Assembly (NCBI GenBank): GCA_016124655.1
Contig: WGNI01000005.1
Coordinates: 124,001-188,000 of the forward strand
Direction: 5' to 3'
From: Alphaproteobacteria bacterium
Lineage (GTDB): Bacteria; Pseudomonadota; Alphaproteobacteria; Caulobacterales; Aquidulcibacteraceae
Length of the DNA: 64,000 bases
This document shows, one piece after another, positions 57,128 to 64,000 of this stretch. Position 1 is the stretch's first letter; each line of letters opens with the position of its first letter. Made by a program: the position numbers and the translations under genes. Under the pieces are notes generated by a model, which did no database searches, was not told the DNA's origin, and saw only the letters and a list, made by a program, of their open reading frames with translations.

Positions 57128-58210
57128 ATGTCGTCGGCGCCACAGAGAGTCATCGCCCGCGATGGTCAGCCCAAGACCGAGGACGTGTCGGCGGCAAGTC
57201 TGGCCGACCGCATCGCCAAGCGCGTCACGTCCACCTTGCAGGACAAGATCGAGAGCATCAAAGAGGTGACGCTGCGCTCGCAAATTCTGGCGTTCAACGC
57301 GTCGATCGAAGCGGCGCGCGCAGGCGCCGCGGGCAAGGGCTTTGCCCTTATCGCCGAAGAGATGCGCAGCATGTCGGAGGAGGTGGATGGGCTCGCGCGC
57401 GCCCTGCGGGATCAGCTTCTCTCTCAGGTCTCTGAACTCACCGCGAGAACACGAGAGAGCGTGGAGGCGGCGGAAGAAAAACGCCTGATCGATCTGTCCC
57501 TCAATGCCGTCGAGTTGATTGATCGCAACCTCTATGAGCGCTCCTGCGATGTCCGATGGTGGGCCACCGACGCCGCCGTCGTCGATTGCGCCGCGCAGCC
57601 GACAGAGGACAATTGCGCATTTGCGTCGCGTCGCCTCGGCGTCATCCTCAACGCCTATACGGTCTACCTGGACCTGTGGCTCTGCGATCGATCCGGCAGA
57701 GTGATCGCCAATGGACGGCCCGATCGCTACGCCGTCGCGGGGACCAACGTCTCGGGCGCTGCATGGTTTCGCGACGCGATGAAATCCGCCAGCGGCGACG
57801 AATTCGTCTGCGCGGACATCGAAGAGAATCCCAATCTGGGCGGCGCCGCCGTGGCCACCTACGCCGCCGCCGTGCGTCAGGGCGGAGAGAGCAGGGGACG
57901 CGTTGTCGGCGTTCTCGGCATTCACTTCGACTGGACGCCGCAAGCGCAGGGCATCGTCAAGAGTTTGCGATTGAGCGAAGAGGAATGGCGCGACGCCAGG
58001 GCCATGCTCCTGGACAGCAAGGGGCGCGTCATCGCCGCGTCCGATGACCGCGGCGTCCTCAGCGAACACTTTGTGCTGGCGACGTCCGGACAAACGCAGG
58101 GCGCGTACAAAACCAAAGAATGCGCGACGATTGGGTTCGCCCGCACGCCCGGATACGAGACCTATGAAGGCATGGGATGGTACGGCTGCGTCGTGCGCTC
58201 CCGAACGTAA
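57128..58210 (+). CDS. Soluble MCP-tip / Cache-domain protein with reversed domain order
   Basis: The 360-residue protein has no signal peptide or transmembrane helix. Residues about 35-85 match the hairpin tip of methyl-accepting chemotaxis proteins (VTLRSQILAFNASIEAARAG, then GKGFALIAEEMR), the part that contacts CheA and CheW. The C-terminal half (about 125-355) resembles a Cache-type sensory fold (YTVYLDLWLCDRSGRVIAN, VAGTNVSGAAWFRDA, VVGVLGIHFDWTPQAQGIV). Canonical MCPs have the sensor first. Starting ATG at 57128 has GGAG upstream; an in-frame start 15 codons earlier is weaker. The CtrA box upstream and the che operon 3 kb on suggest a cytoplasmic chemotaxis adaptor or sensor. Not assigned to a known family name. 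Confidence 0.78.
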   Translation: MSSAPQRVIARDGQPKTEDVSAASLADRIAKRVTSTLQDKIESIKEVTLRSQILAFNASIEAARAGAAGKGFALIAEEMRSMSEEVDGLARALRDQLLSQVSELTARTRESVEAAEEKRLIDLSLNAVELIDRNLYERSCDVRWWATDAAVVDCAAQPTEDNCAFASRRLGVILNAYTVYLDLWLCDRSGRVIANGRPDRYAVAGTNVSGAAWFRDAMKSASGDEFVCADIEENPNLGGAAVATYAAAVRQGGESRGRVVGVLGIHFDWTPQAQGIVKSLRLSEEEWRDARAMLLDSKGRVIAASDDRGVLSEHFVLATSGQTQGAYKTKECATIGFARTPGYETYEGMGWYGCVVRSRT

Positions 58211-58424
58211 TGGCGAAGGTGATCGAAGCGCGCGCTTCGTCACCAACCCGGACAGCAACTCGGAAAACGCCCTTCAAAGTGCGCGCCTCCACATCCCGAG
58301 CGTGACGCGATGCGCCTTCTTCGCGCCGGCGCGCCGTTTAGCGTTCATTAACGCTGCCTTTGCACCCGATCTTCACTCGCGCGCGCTATAGGCTCCGCCC
58401 AATCTGGGGCGTTTGGGCGATACC

Positions 58425-59567
58425 ATGCAAAACAAGAGCGAACCGCGCGGCGCTTTGCCGGCGCAAGACGCGCGTGCGTTGCAGGCGATGCTCGCAAACG
58501 CCCTCAGCGACGCGGATCGATCCTTCGACGAAACGATGGGAGCTTTGCGCGCGCGTCGCGCCCTGTTGCGCCAGAGCGTTCAGTCTGGTCTGGCCGAAGC
58601 GACCTTGAGCGCCCAGGCGGCGGCGGACTTGGTGTCGACGGCCGCAAGACGCGACGTCCAAGCCATCTCCGCCGCCGCATTGGAAGACGCCGTCAGCCAA
58701 TTCGGCCCGTTGCGGGGCGCATTTTGCGTCCTGGCGCTGGGGAAGCTTGGCGGACGCGAAATGACTCTCGGCTCCGATCTCGACCTCATGTTCGTGTTCG
58801 AAGCGGATCTCGACGACCGCGACGCGTTTCGTCGTTTGCCGCGCGAAGTCGTGCGCGGTTTGAGCGCGTGGACCGTTGATGGCGGGCTGCATGACGTCGA
58901 TATGCGATTGCGGCCATACGGCGAAAAAGGGCCGCTGGCAGTCCAGTTCTCCGCCCTGCATCGCTACTACACCGAAGAAGCCTGGGCGTTTGAACTCCAA
59001 GCCATGACGCGCGCGGACGCCATCGCGGGCGACGCCGAGTTCGGTGCGGAGGTGCGCCATGAGATCACGGCCGCACTGCGGGCGGGCGCAAAACGCCTCG
59101 ACATTCGTGCTGACGTCGCCGCCATGCGCGCGCGGCTTGAGCGCCAAAAACCGGCCGAGAGCGTTTGGGACGTCAAGATGGCCCCCGGCGGGCTGGTCGA
59201 CATCGAGTTCATCGTGCAGGCGGCGCAACTCGAACTCCTGCGCGCCGGCGGCGCTTGGCGTTGGCCGAACACGGGCGACGCGATTGCGGGCTTGGGAGCG
59301 ATCGGCGCGCTCTCCGAGAGAGAAGTTGAGGCGCTGCACCAGGCGTGGGCGCTTTATTCCGAATTGGGTCAAGTCAGGGCGGCGTTTAACCTGAGCTGCA
59401 AGGACTTGGACGGCGTCGGCGAACGCGACCTTGCGCCGGCGTTGCAGCTGTGCGCCGCGGACACTCATGAAGCCCTTCGCCAGCGCCTGCTGGCGGCCCA
59501 GTCCGACGTCAGACGCGTCTTCAATGCGCGACTGCCGGAAGGCGCGCGAACCGCGTCAGCGGCCTAG
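58425..59567 (+). CDS. Stand-alone GlnE-like adenylyltransferase domain (half length)
   Basis: The 380 residues match the C-terminal (adenylylating) half of GlnE, the enzyme that adds and removes AMP on glutamine synthetase. The nucleotidyltransferase motifs are intact: LGKLGGREM and GSDLDLMFVFE (Asp at 118 and 120), VDMRLRPYGEKGPL, EEAWAFELQAMTRAD, and PGGLVDIEFIVQ. Full GlnE is about 950 residues with two such domains, and the other half and its linker are missing. The start is ATG 58425 (a TTG four codons earlier is possible), with no frameshift seen. No glnA or glnB is near. It may be a diverged paralogue or a split enzyme. Confidence 0.85.
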   Translation: MQNKSEPRGALPAQDARALQAMLANALSDADRSFDETMGALRARRALLRQSVQSGLAEATLSAQAAADLVSTAARRDVQAISAAALEDAVSQFGPLRGAFCVLALGKLGGREMTLGSDLDLMFVFEADLDDRDAFRRLPREVVRGLSAWTVDGGLHDVDMRLRPYGEKGPLAVQFSALHRYYTEEAWAFELQAMTRADAIAGDAEFGAEVRHEITAALRAGAKRLDIRADVAAMRARLERQKPAESVWDVKMAPGGLVDIEFIVQAAQLELLRAGGAWRWPNTGDAIAGLGAIGALSEREVEALHQAWALYSELGQVRAAFNLSCKDLDGVGERDLAPALQLCAADTHEALRQRLLAAQSDVRRVFNARLPEGARTASAA

Positions 59568-59724
59568 ACGGTCGAAAACGCCGCGCCGCGCGGTCTGCTC
59601 AGGGCCCCGGCGAACGCGGCCCCAACCGAACGCCGAAGCCGCCAAAACATTGATCGCCGTCAAAGCGCGGCGCCCGATCGTGGCGTGGTTTGAAGAAGTC
59701 CGACGCCAGCGTAAAAGGGGCGCC

Positions 59725-60171
59725 ATGATGCTGCTTCGCGATCTCCGACTCCTGGCGCTCGCTGCATGCGCCGCCCTGGCCGCCTGCGGTCAAACCGGCT
59801 CGCCGTCCGCCGCGCCGGAAGAACTCGGCGGCCGCTGGAGCGTGCAGCAGATCGCCGGCGCAAGTCTGGGGCAGGGCGTGAGGATCGATATTGAGATCGA
59901 CGCCGCGTCCGGACGCATCAGCGGATTCACCGGCTGCGCGCCGTTCACCGCGTCGTTGGAATCGTTCGGCCGGGCGATCACCGTTTCGGCCGTCGCTCCA
60001 ACCAACGGATCGTGTCCGTCGCCGGAAGCCGCTGTCGATGAAGAGCGCTTCCTGCGCGTGTTGCCGGCGGTGACGCGCTATACGCGCAATGGCGCGGCGC
60101 TGGATTTGACGCAGCAAGGGTCGGGCGAGTCCCTGATCCGCTTGCGCGCAGAGGATGCCGCCGCATCGTAA
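59725..60171 (+). CDS. META/HslJ-domain lipoprotein
   Basis: A 148-residue lipoprotein: signal with lipobox LAAC (C21), followed by a META domain like HslJ: ELGGRWSVQQIAG, RISGFTGCAPFTASLE (matching the family's GxGCNxFxG strand), and LRVLPAVTRY. HslJ-type proteins are linked to stress and aminoglycoside tolerance in E. coli, but no role is known here. The ATG at 59725 has AAAGGGG ahead of it; a second ATG follows directly. It lies between the GlnE-like gene and the MCP gene. Confidence 0.85.
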   Translation: MMLLRDLRLLALAACAALAACGQTGSPSAAPEELGGRWSVQQIAGASLGQGVRIDIEIDAASGRISGFTGCAPFTASLESFGRAITVSAVAPTNGSCPSPEAAVDEERFLRVLPAVTRYTRNGAALDLTQQGSGESLIRLRAEDAAAS

Positions 60172-60383
60172 CGGGGCGAGCCCGCATCCGCATCGCAAAT
60201 GAATGCACGCAAGCTGCATGTCATATACGCATATTTAATCTTCCCCCGCCTACAGATTAACTATTCGATTCTCAAAGTGACCGAGGCCTTACGCTCTCGG
60301 CGCGGTGGGAAACGATGCGGGCGACGCAGCGAAGAAACGCTGCGCGCGCGGATTTGTGGCTTTGCTGCGCAAGCGGGGGCGAG

Positions 60384-63300
60384 ATGAGCGTTTTCGACAA
60401 GATCAACGGCAACATGTCCATCGGCGCGCGCCTGGGACTGATGTCAGGCCTGTTCGTCGCCTCGTCGGCGTTCGTCACAGCGCTGCTTGTCGGCCGCGCC
60501 GTCGGCGACATCAATTTCTCCAACAAGGAAGCCGAAGGCACGGATTATCTCACCGGCGTCTGGGGCTCCATGCGCACCGGCGCATCCTTCGACGCTGCAG
60601 GCGCTGAGCGCTTTAATGCTTCCGCCGCCGCGCAAGCGTTGCAGGCCGCGCAAACCGACGGCGAACGCGTCAGCGCGGGCCTGGCCTTGATCACCGCGGT
60701 CGCGGACGGCTCAAACCTCACCCTCGATCCTGAACTCGACAGCTTCTACGCGATGGACGCAGCGACGGTGAAAATCCCCGCTCTGCTGTCCGCCGCGCTG
60801 CAATTGGAGCAGGCGGTCGCAGACGTCTCTGCCGATCCCATCGAGCACAATTTGCGCGTCTCTGTCGCTGCAGATCGCGTCACCGAAGCCGCCAACGCTG
60901 CGAAGGGCTCGCTTGAGGCCGCCATGGCGAACGGCGCGCAAAGCAGCGCGCTCAACGCGCCGGCGCAGGCTCTTGTGCAGGCCGCAAGCGACCTGGCGTC
61001 AGCTTCCCGCGCCGCGGCGCCGGGCCAGCGCGTGACGGCTTCCGCCGATGCGTTGGAGGCGACCACCGATGCGGCCTGGCGCGCGACGGCGGAGGAATTG
61101 TCGCGCTTGCTGGATGTGCGAGTCGCGAACAAGCAGTCTGAGCTGACCTTCCAATTGCTGCTCGTGGCGTTGTTCCTCGCCGCCGCCGGCGCCTTGGCCT
61201 GGGTCGTCTCCACCGGCATGGGCCGCCGCTTCAAGGATTTGACCGCGACCATGGATCGCCTCCGCACCGGCGATTTCAAGGTTCATGTGCCGCACACCGG
61301 CGACAGGCATGAAACCGGCAAGATTGCGGAAACGCTCGAATTCCTGCGCGACGACATGTCCAAGCGCGTGGAGGAAGACGCCCGCCGCCTGGAAGAGGCG
61401 CAGCTCGGCTCCGAAGGCATTTTGAACGCGATCTCGCGCGCGCAGGCGGTCATTGAATTCAAGCCCGACGGCACGATTATGACGGCCAACGAAAACTTCC
61501 TCGGCGCGATGGGGTATTCGCTGAACGAAATCGTCGGCCAGCATCATTCCATGTTCGCGACGCCCGAATACGCGCGCAGTCCCGAATATCGTTCCTTCTG
61601 GGATCGGCTGAACCGGGGCGAATTCATCGCCGACAAGTTCATGCGTCTCGCCAAGGGCGGCAAGGAAATCTGGATCCAGGCGTCCTACAATCCGATTCCG
61701 GATAAGGCCGGCAAAGTGGTCAAGGTGGTGAAGTTCGCCATCGACATCACCGAGCAGGAAATGCTCGCCAAGGAAGCGCTCGCCAAGAGCGCGGCGTTCG
61801 CCACGTCCGCCTCCGCAATGATGATGGTCGACCGCGATTTCAAGGTCACCTATGTCAATGAATCGACAGTCGCCCTGATGCGCAAGCACGCCGAGGCGTT
61901 CCGCAAATTATGGCCGACCTTCAACCCCGACGCCATGGTCGGAACCTGCATCGACATGTTCCACAAGAACCCGGCGCACCAGCGCCAGATGCTGTCGGAC
62001 CCGTCCCGGCTTCCGCATCGCACCGACATCACCATCGGCGATCTGAAAATCCAGCTGAACGTCAGCGGCATCTTTGACGCTGATCGCAAATATGTCGGCA
62101 ACGTGCTCGAATGGGCTGACGTCACCGAAACCCGCATGAACGCCGGCATGTTGGCCGCGCTCGGCCGTGCGCAGGCGATCATCGAGTTCAATCTCGACGG
62201 CTCGATCGTTCAGGCGAATGAAAATTTCTGCCAGGTGATGGGCTACACCGCGAACGAAATCATCGGCAAGCACCACTCCATGTTCGCGCCGCCGGACTAC
62301 GCCCGCAGCGGCGAATACAAAGCCTTCTGGGACAAGCTCAATCGCGGCGAGTTTGAGGCGGGCAAGTTCCGCCGCCTTGGCAAGGGCGGCCGCGAAGTCT
62401 GGATCGAAGCGACCTACAATCCGATCCTCGACGGCAACGGCAAACCGTTCAAGGTCGTCAAATTCGCCACGGACGTGACGCAGATTGAACACGACCGGCA
62501 GGCGGCGGAAGCCGAGCGCGCCGCCCGCGCCGAAGAGCAAGCTCGCGTCGTGCGCGGTCTCGCCGCCGGCCTGCACGAGCTCGCCGAAGGCGACCTCACC
62601 GCGCGCATCGATGAGCCGTTCCCCGGCGAGTACGAAAAGCTGCGCGCCGATTTCAATGCGGCCATGGAAAAGATGCAGGAGGCGATGAAGTCGATCGTCT
62701 CCAACGCCGGCGGCATCCGCACCGGCGCGGGCGAAATCAGCCAGGCCGCCGACGATCTCTCCCGCCGCACGGAACAACAGGCGGCAAGCCTGGAGGAAAC
62801 CGCCGCCGCGTTGGATGAAATCACCGCCACCGTGCGCAAGACCGCCGAAGGCGCCAAGCAGGCCAATTCCGCGGTGACCGTTGCGCGCGGCGACGCTGAA
62901 GCCAGCGGCCAGGTCGTGAAGGAAACCGTCGCGGCGATGGCCGAGATCGAGAAATCCTCCAATCAGATTTCTCAGATCATCGGCGTCATCGACGAAATTG
63001 CCTTCCAGACGAATCTGCTCGCCCTCAACGCTGGCGTCGAAGCTGCGCGCGCGGGCGAAGCGGGACGCGGTTTCGCCGTCGTCGCATCGGAAGTGCGTGC
63101 GCTGGCGCAGCGCTCCTCCGAAGCGGCGAAAGAGATCAAGGGTTTGATCCTGGCCTCGTCGCAGCACGTCGAAACCGGCGTCGATCTCGTCGGCCAGGCC
63201 GGCACGGCGCTGGAGCAGATCGTCTCCAAGGTCACCGAGATCAGCGGATTGATTTCCGAGATTGCAGCGTCCGCGCAAGAGCAGGCCACCGGCCTCGCGC

Positions 63301-63587
63301 AGGTCAACACCGCCATCAACCAGATGGACCAGACCACGCAGCAAAACGCCGCGATGGTGGAGGAATCCACCGCCGCCAGCCACTCACTCACCCAAGAGGC
63401 CGAAGAGCTGATGACGTTGATCTCGCGCTTCAACACCGGCGACGCCGTGCAGGTCGGCGCCCGGCACGCGCCGCCGCGTCCGTCCGGCGTGCCCGTGCAG
63501 GCGCAGAAGCGGCGCGTGGCGCAATTCGCCGCCTCGCAAGGCTCAGCCGCGTTGAAGTCCGACGACAGCGATTGGGAGGAATTCTAA
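60384..63587 (+). CDS. Methyl-accepting chemotaxis protein with three PAS domains
   Basis: A 1067-residue membrane MCP, first gene of a chemotaxis operon. Order: transmembrane helix (about 17-42), periplasmic helical bundle, second helix (about 255-277), HAMP, PAS 1 ([20 protein letters not shown]), PAS 2 ([12 protein letters not shown]), PAS 3 ([20 protein letters not shown]), a HAMP-like linker, and the signalling hairpin with [23 protein letters not shown] 1 and PAS 3 are near copies. The C-terminus ends DWEEF, the type of pentapeptide that recruits CheR/CheB. The start is the ATG at 60384. It is followed by a STAS protein and CheY as in the Caulobacter che cluster. Ligand unknown. Confidence 0.95.
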   Translation: MSVFDKINGNMSIGARLGLMSGLFVASSAFVTALLVGRAVGDINFSNKEAEGTDYLTGVWGSMRTGASFDAAGAERFNASAAAQALQAAQTDGERVSAGLALITAVADGSNLTLDPELDSFYAMDAATVKIPALLSAALQLEQAVADVSADPIEHNLRVSVAADRVTEAANAAKGSLEAAMANGAQSSALNAPAQALVQAASDLASASRAAAPGQRVTASADALEATTDAAWRATAEELSRLLDVRVANKQSELTFQLLLVALFLAAAGALAWVVSTGMGRRFKDLTATMDRLRTGDFKVHVPHTGDRHETGKIAETLEFLRDDMSKRVEEDARRLEEAQLGSEGILNAISRAQAVIEFKPDGTIMTANENFLGAMGYSLNEIVGQHHSMFATPEYARSPEYRSFWDRLNRGEFIADKFMRLAKGGKEIWIQASYNPIPDKAGKVVKVVKFAIDITEQEMLAKEALAKSAAFATSASAMMMVDRDFKVTYVNESTVALMRKHAEAFRKLWPTFNPDAMVGTCIDMFHKNPAHQRQMLSDPSRLPHRTDITIGDLKIQLNVSGIFDADRKYVGNVLEWADVTETRMNAGMLAALGRAQAIIEFNLDGSIVQANENFCQVMGYTANEIIGKHHSMFAPPDYARSGEYKAFWDKLNRGEFEAGKFRRLGKGGREVWIEATYNPILDGNGKPFKVVKFATDVTQIEHDRQAAEAERAARAEEQARVVRGLAAGLHELAEGDLTARIDEPFPGEYEKLRADFNAAMEKMQEAMKSIVSNAGGIRTGAGEISQAADDLSRRTEQQAASLEETAAALDEITATVRKTAEGAKQANSAVTVARGDAEASGQVVKETVAAMAEIEKSSNQISQIIGVIDEIAFQTNLLALNAGVEAARAGEAGRGFAVVASEVRALAQRSSEAAKEIKGLILASSQHVETGVDLVGQAGTALEQIVSKVTEISGLISEIAASAQEQATGLAQVNTAINQMDQTTQQNAAMVEESTAASHSLTQEAEELMTLISRFNTGDAVQVGARHAPPRPSGVPVQAQKRRVAQFAASQGSAALKSDDSDWEEF

Positions 63588-63617
63588 GCCGCGCGGGCCG
63601 GGACGAGGGGATAGTCC

Positions 63618-63881
63618 ATGCAGCTGGAAGCCAATCTTGATCTGCGTGCAGCCAGTCAATTGCACACGCACCTGATGGCCGCGCGCGGCGCTGAGCTGGC
63701 GCTCGACGGCTCCCAAGTCGAACGCATGGGCGGCTTGTGCCTGCAGGTGTTGCTGGCGGCGCAGGCGGCATGGTCCGCGGAGGGCCATGCGTTTTCCATT
63801 CACACGCCGTCGGAGCCGCTGCTCGACGCGCTGCGCACGCTGGGCGCGTCCAGCCTTGTCAATGTGGAGGCGACTTCGTGA
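63618..63881 (+). CDS. STAS-domain chemotaxis protein (CheX-like position)
   Basis: An 87-residue single STAS domain: LDLRAASQLHTHLMAARGAE, a conserved region LALDGSQVERMGGLCLQVLL that in anti-anti-sigma factors holds the phosphorylated Ser/Thr, here a Gly/Met variant, and RTLGASSLVNVE. It lies between the MCP and cheY genes, where Caulobacter carries a similar STAS gene called cheX. The function is unclear. The stop overlaps the cheY GTG (GTGA), so translation is coupled. Confidence 0.85.
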   Translation: MQLEANLDLRAASQLHTHLMAARGAELALDGSQVERMGGLCLQVLLAAQAAWSAEGHAFSIHTPSEPLLDALRTLGASSLVNVEATS

Positions 63882-64000
63882 GCAAGACGATTCTCACCGT
63901 GGATGATTCCCGTATGATGCGGGAAATGCTGCTCACCGTTTTGCGCACCGCGGGCTTCAATGTGGTGCAGGCCGAAGACGGCGTGCACGGCCTGGAAGTG
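63878..64000 (+). CDS. cheY: CheY-type response regulator, cut by window edge
   Basis: Only the first 41 residues are in the window: KTILTVDDSRMMREMLLTVL, with the acidic pair of the receiver, then GFNVVQAEDGVHG. This is a CheY-like start. The phosphoacceptor Asp and the rest lie beyond base 64000. The GTG at 63878 overlaps the STAS stop. By analogy with the Caulobacter cluster, cheA, cheW, cheR and cheB would be expected next, but none can be seen. Confidence 0.9.
   Translation, partial: MSKTILTVDDSRMMREMLLTVLRTAGFNVVQAEDGVHGLEV

Noticed and set aside
58337..58352. CtrA-like TTTA-N7-TTAAC upstream of the GlnE-like gene
   Set aside because: One mismatch in the first half-site; kept out of the list of perfect boxes.
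58425..59567. GlnE-like gene as a decaying pseudogene
   Set aside because: Catalytic motifs are intact and the frame is open with normal codon use, so a functional short gene is more likely.

Overview
This 64 kb window is uniformly GC-rich and densely packed. It looks like ordinary chromosome from an alphaproteobacterium of the Caulobacterales/Hyphomonadaceae kind. The evidence is the obgE-proB-proA-nadD-rsfS cluster, a CpdR cell-cycle regulator, a RegB/RegA redox pair with a divergent Sco gene, DUF2794 and DUF1217 genes, Entner-Doudoroff genes, a Caulobacter-like MCP-STAS-CheY chemotaxis operon start, and three perfect TTAA-N7-TTAA (CtrA-type) boxes. I see no insertion sequence, prophage, integrase, CRISPR array or rRNA operon. 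The only tRNA seen is tRNA-Val(GAC). The species cannot be told from the sequence alone.

Layout. 1-8.6 kb (minus): rsfS (cut by the window edge), a LuxR-HTH/VOC fusion, nadD, proA, a small membrane-anchored protein, proB, obgE and a large hybrid histidine kinase with a CtrA box upstream. 9-15 kb: an orphan Phd-like protein, then eda and edd led by a dehydrogenase/HAD-phosphatase fusion, a divergent nucleoside-diphosphate-sugar-epimerase-like gene and 6-phosphogluconolactonase. 15.7-31 kb is a carbohydrate and envelope-precursor island: glmS with a coupled oxidoreductase/aminotransferase pair (GnnA/GnnB- or WbpB/WbpE-like), glmM, pgi, galE, ugd, a phosphomanno/glucomutase, gpmA, a lone RibD-type deaminase, a GT4 glycosyltransferase and kdsA. 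31-37 kb: GST, VIT-family transporter, regA/regB/sco, PHA depolymerase and a YgjP-like metallopeptidase. 37-47 kb: a class A PBP, a Bax-inhibitor-1 protein, DUF2794, an SDR, and a four-gene Gld-like ABC operon. 47-55 kb: chorismate mutase, hisN, an XRE regulator, a PhoA-type alkaline phosphatase lipoprotein, DUF1217, a lipoprotein cytochrome c overlapping an OmpA-like lipoprotein, and typA. 55-64 kb: a candidate small RNA, an N-formylglutamate amidohydrolase-family gene, cpdR, tRNA-Val, a soluble MCP/Cache protein, a half-length GlnE, a META-domain lipoprotein, and the start of a chemotaxis operon that runs off the right edge.

How it fits together. Glucose-6-phosphate is at the centre: pgl, edd and eda carry carbon to pyruvate, while pgi, glmS, glmM, galE, ugd and the phosphohexomutase draw it into UDP-sugars for lipid A, LPS core and exopolysaccharide; kdsA and the GT4 enzyme belong to the same envelope output. 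The signalling genes (hybrid kinase, CpdR, Cache/MCP protein, che operon, DUF1217) include three with CtrA-type boxes, which suggests cell-cycle-timed motility and signalling.

Most worth following up: (1) the small RNA candidate at 55233-55322, with three hairpins, an exposed anti-Shine-Dalgarno CCUCCC and a strong terminator; (2) the dehydrogenase/HAD fusion at the head of the edd-eda operon; (3) the soluble MCP-tip/Cache protein with reversed domain order; (4) the stand-alone GlnE adenylyltransferase half; (5) the LuxR-HTH/VOC fusion; (6) the structured non-coding interval at 41.1-41.3 kb.
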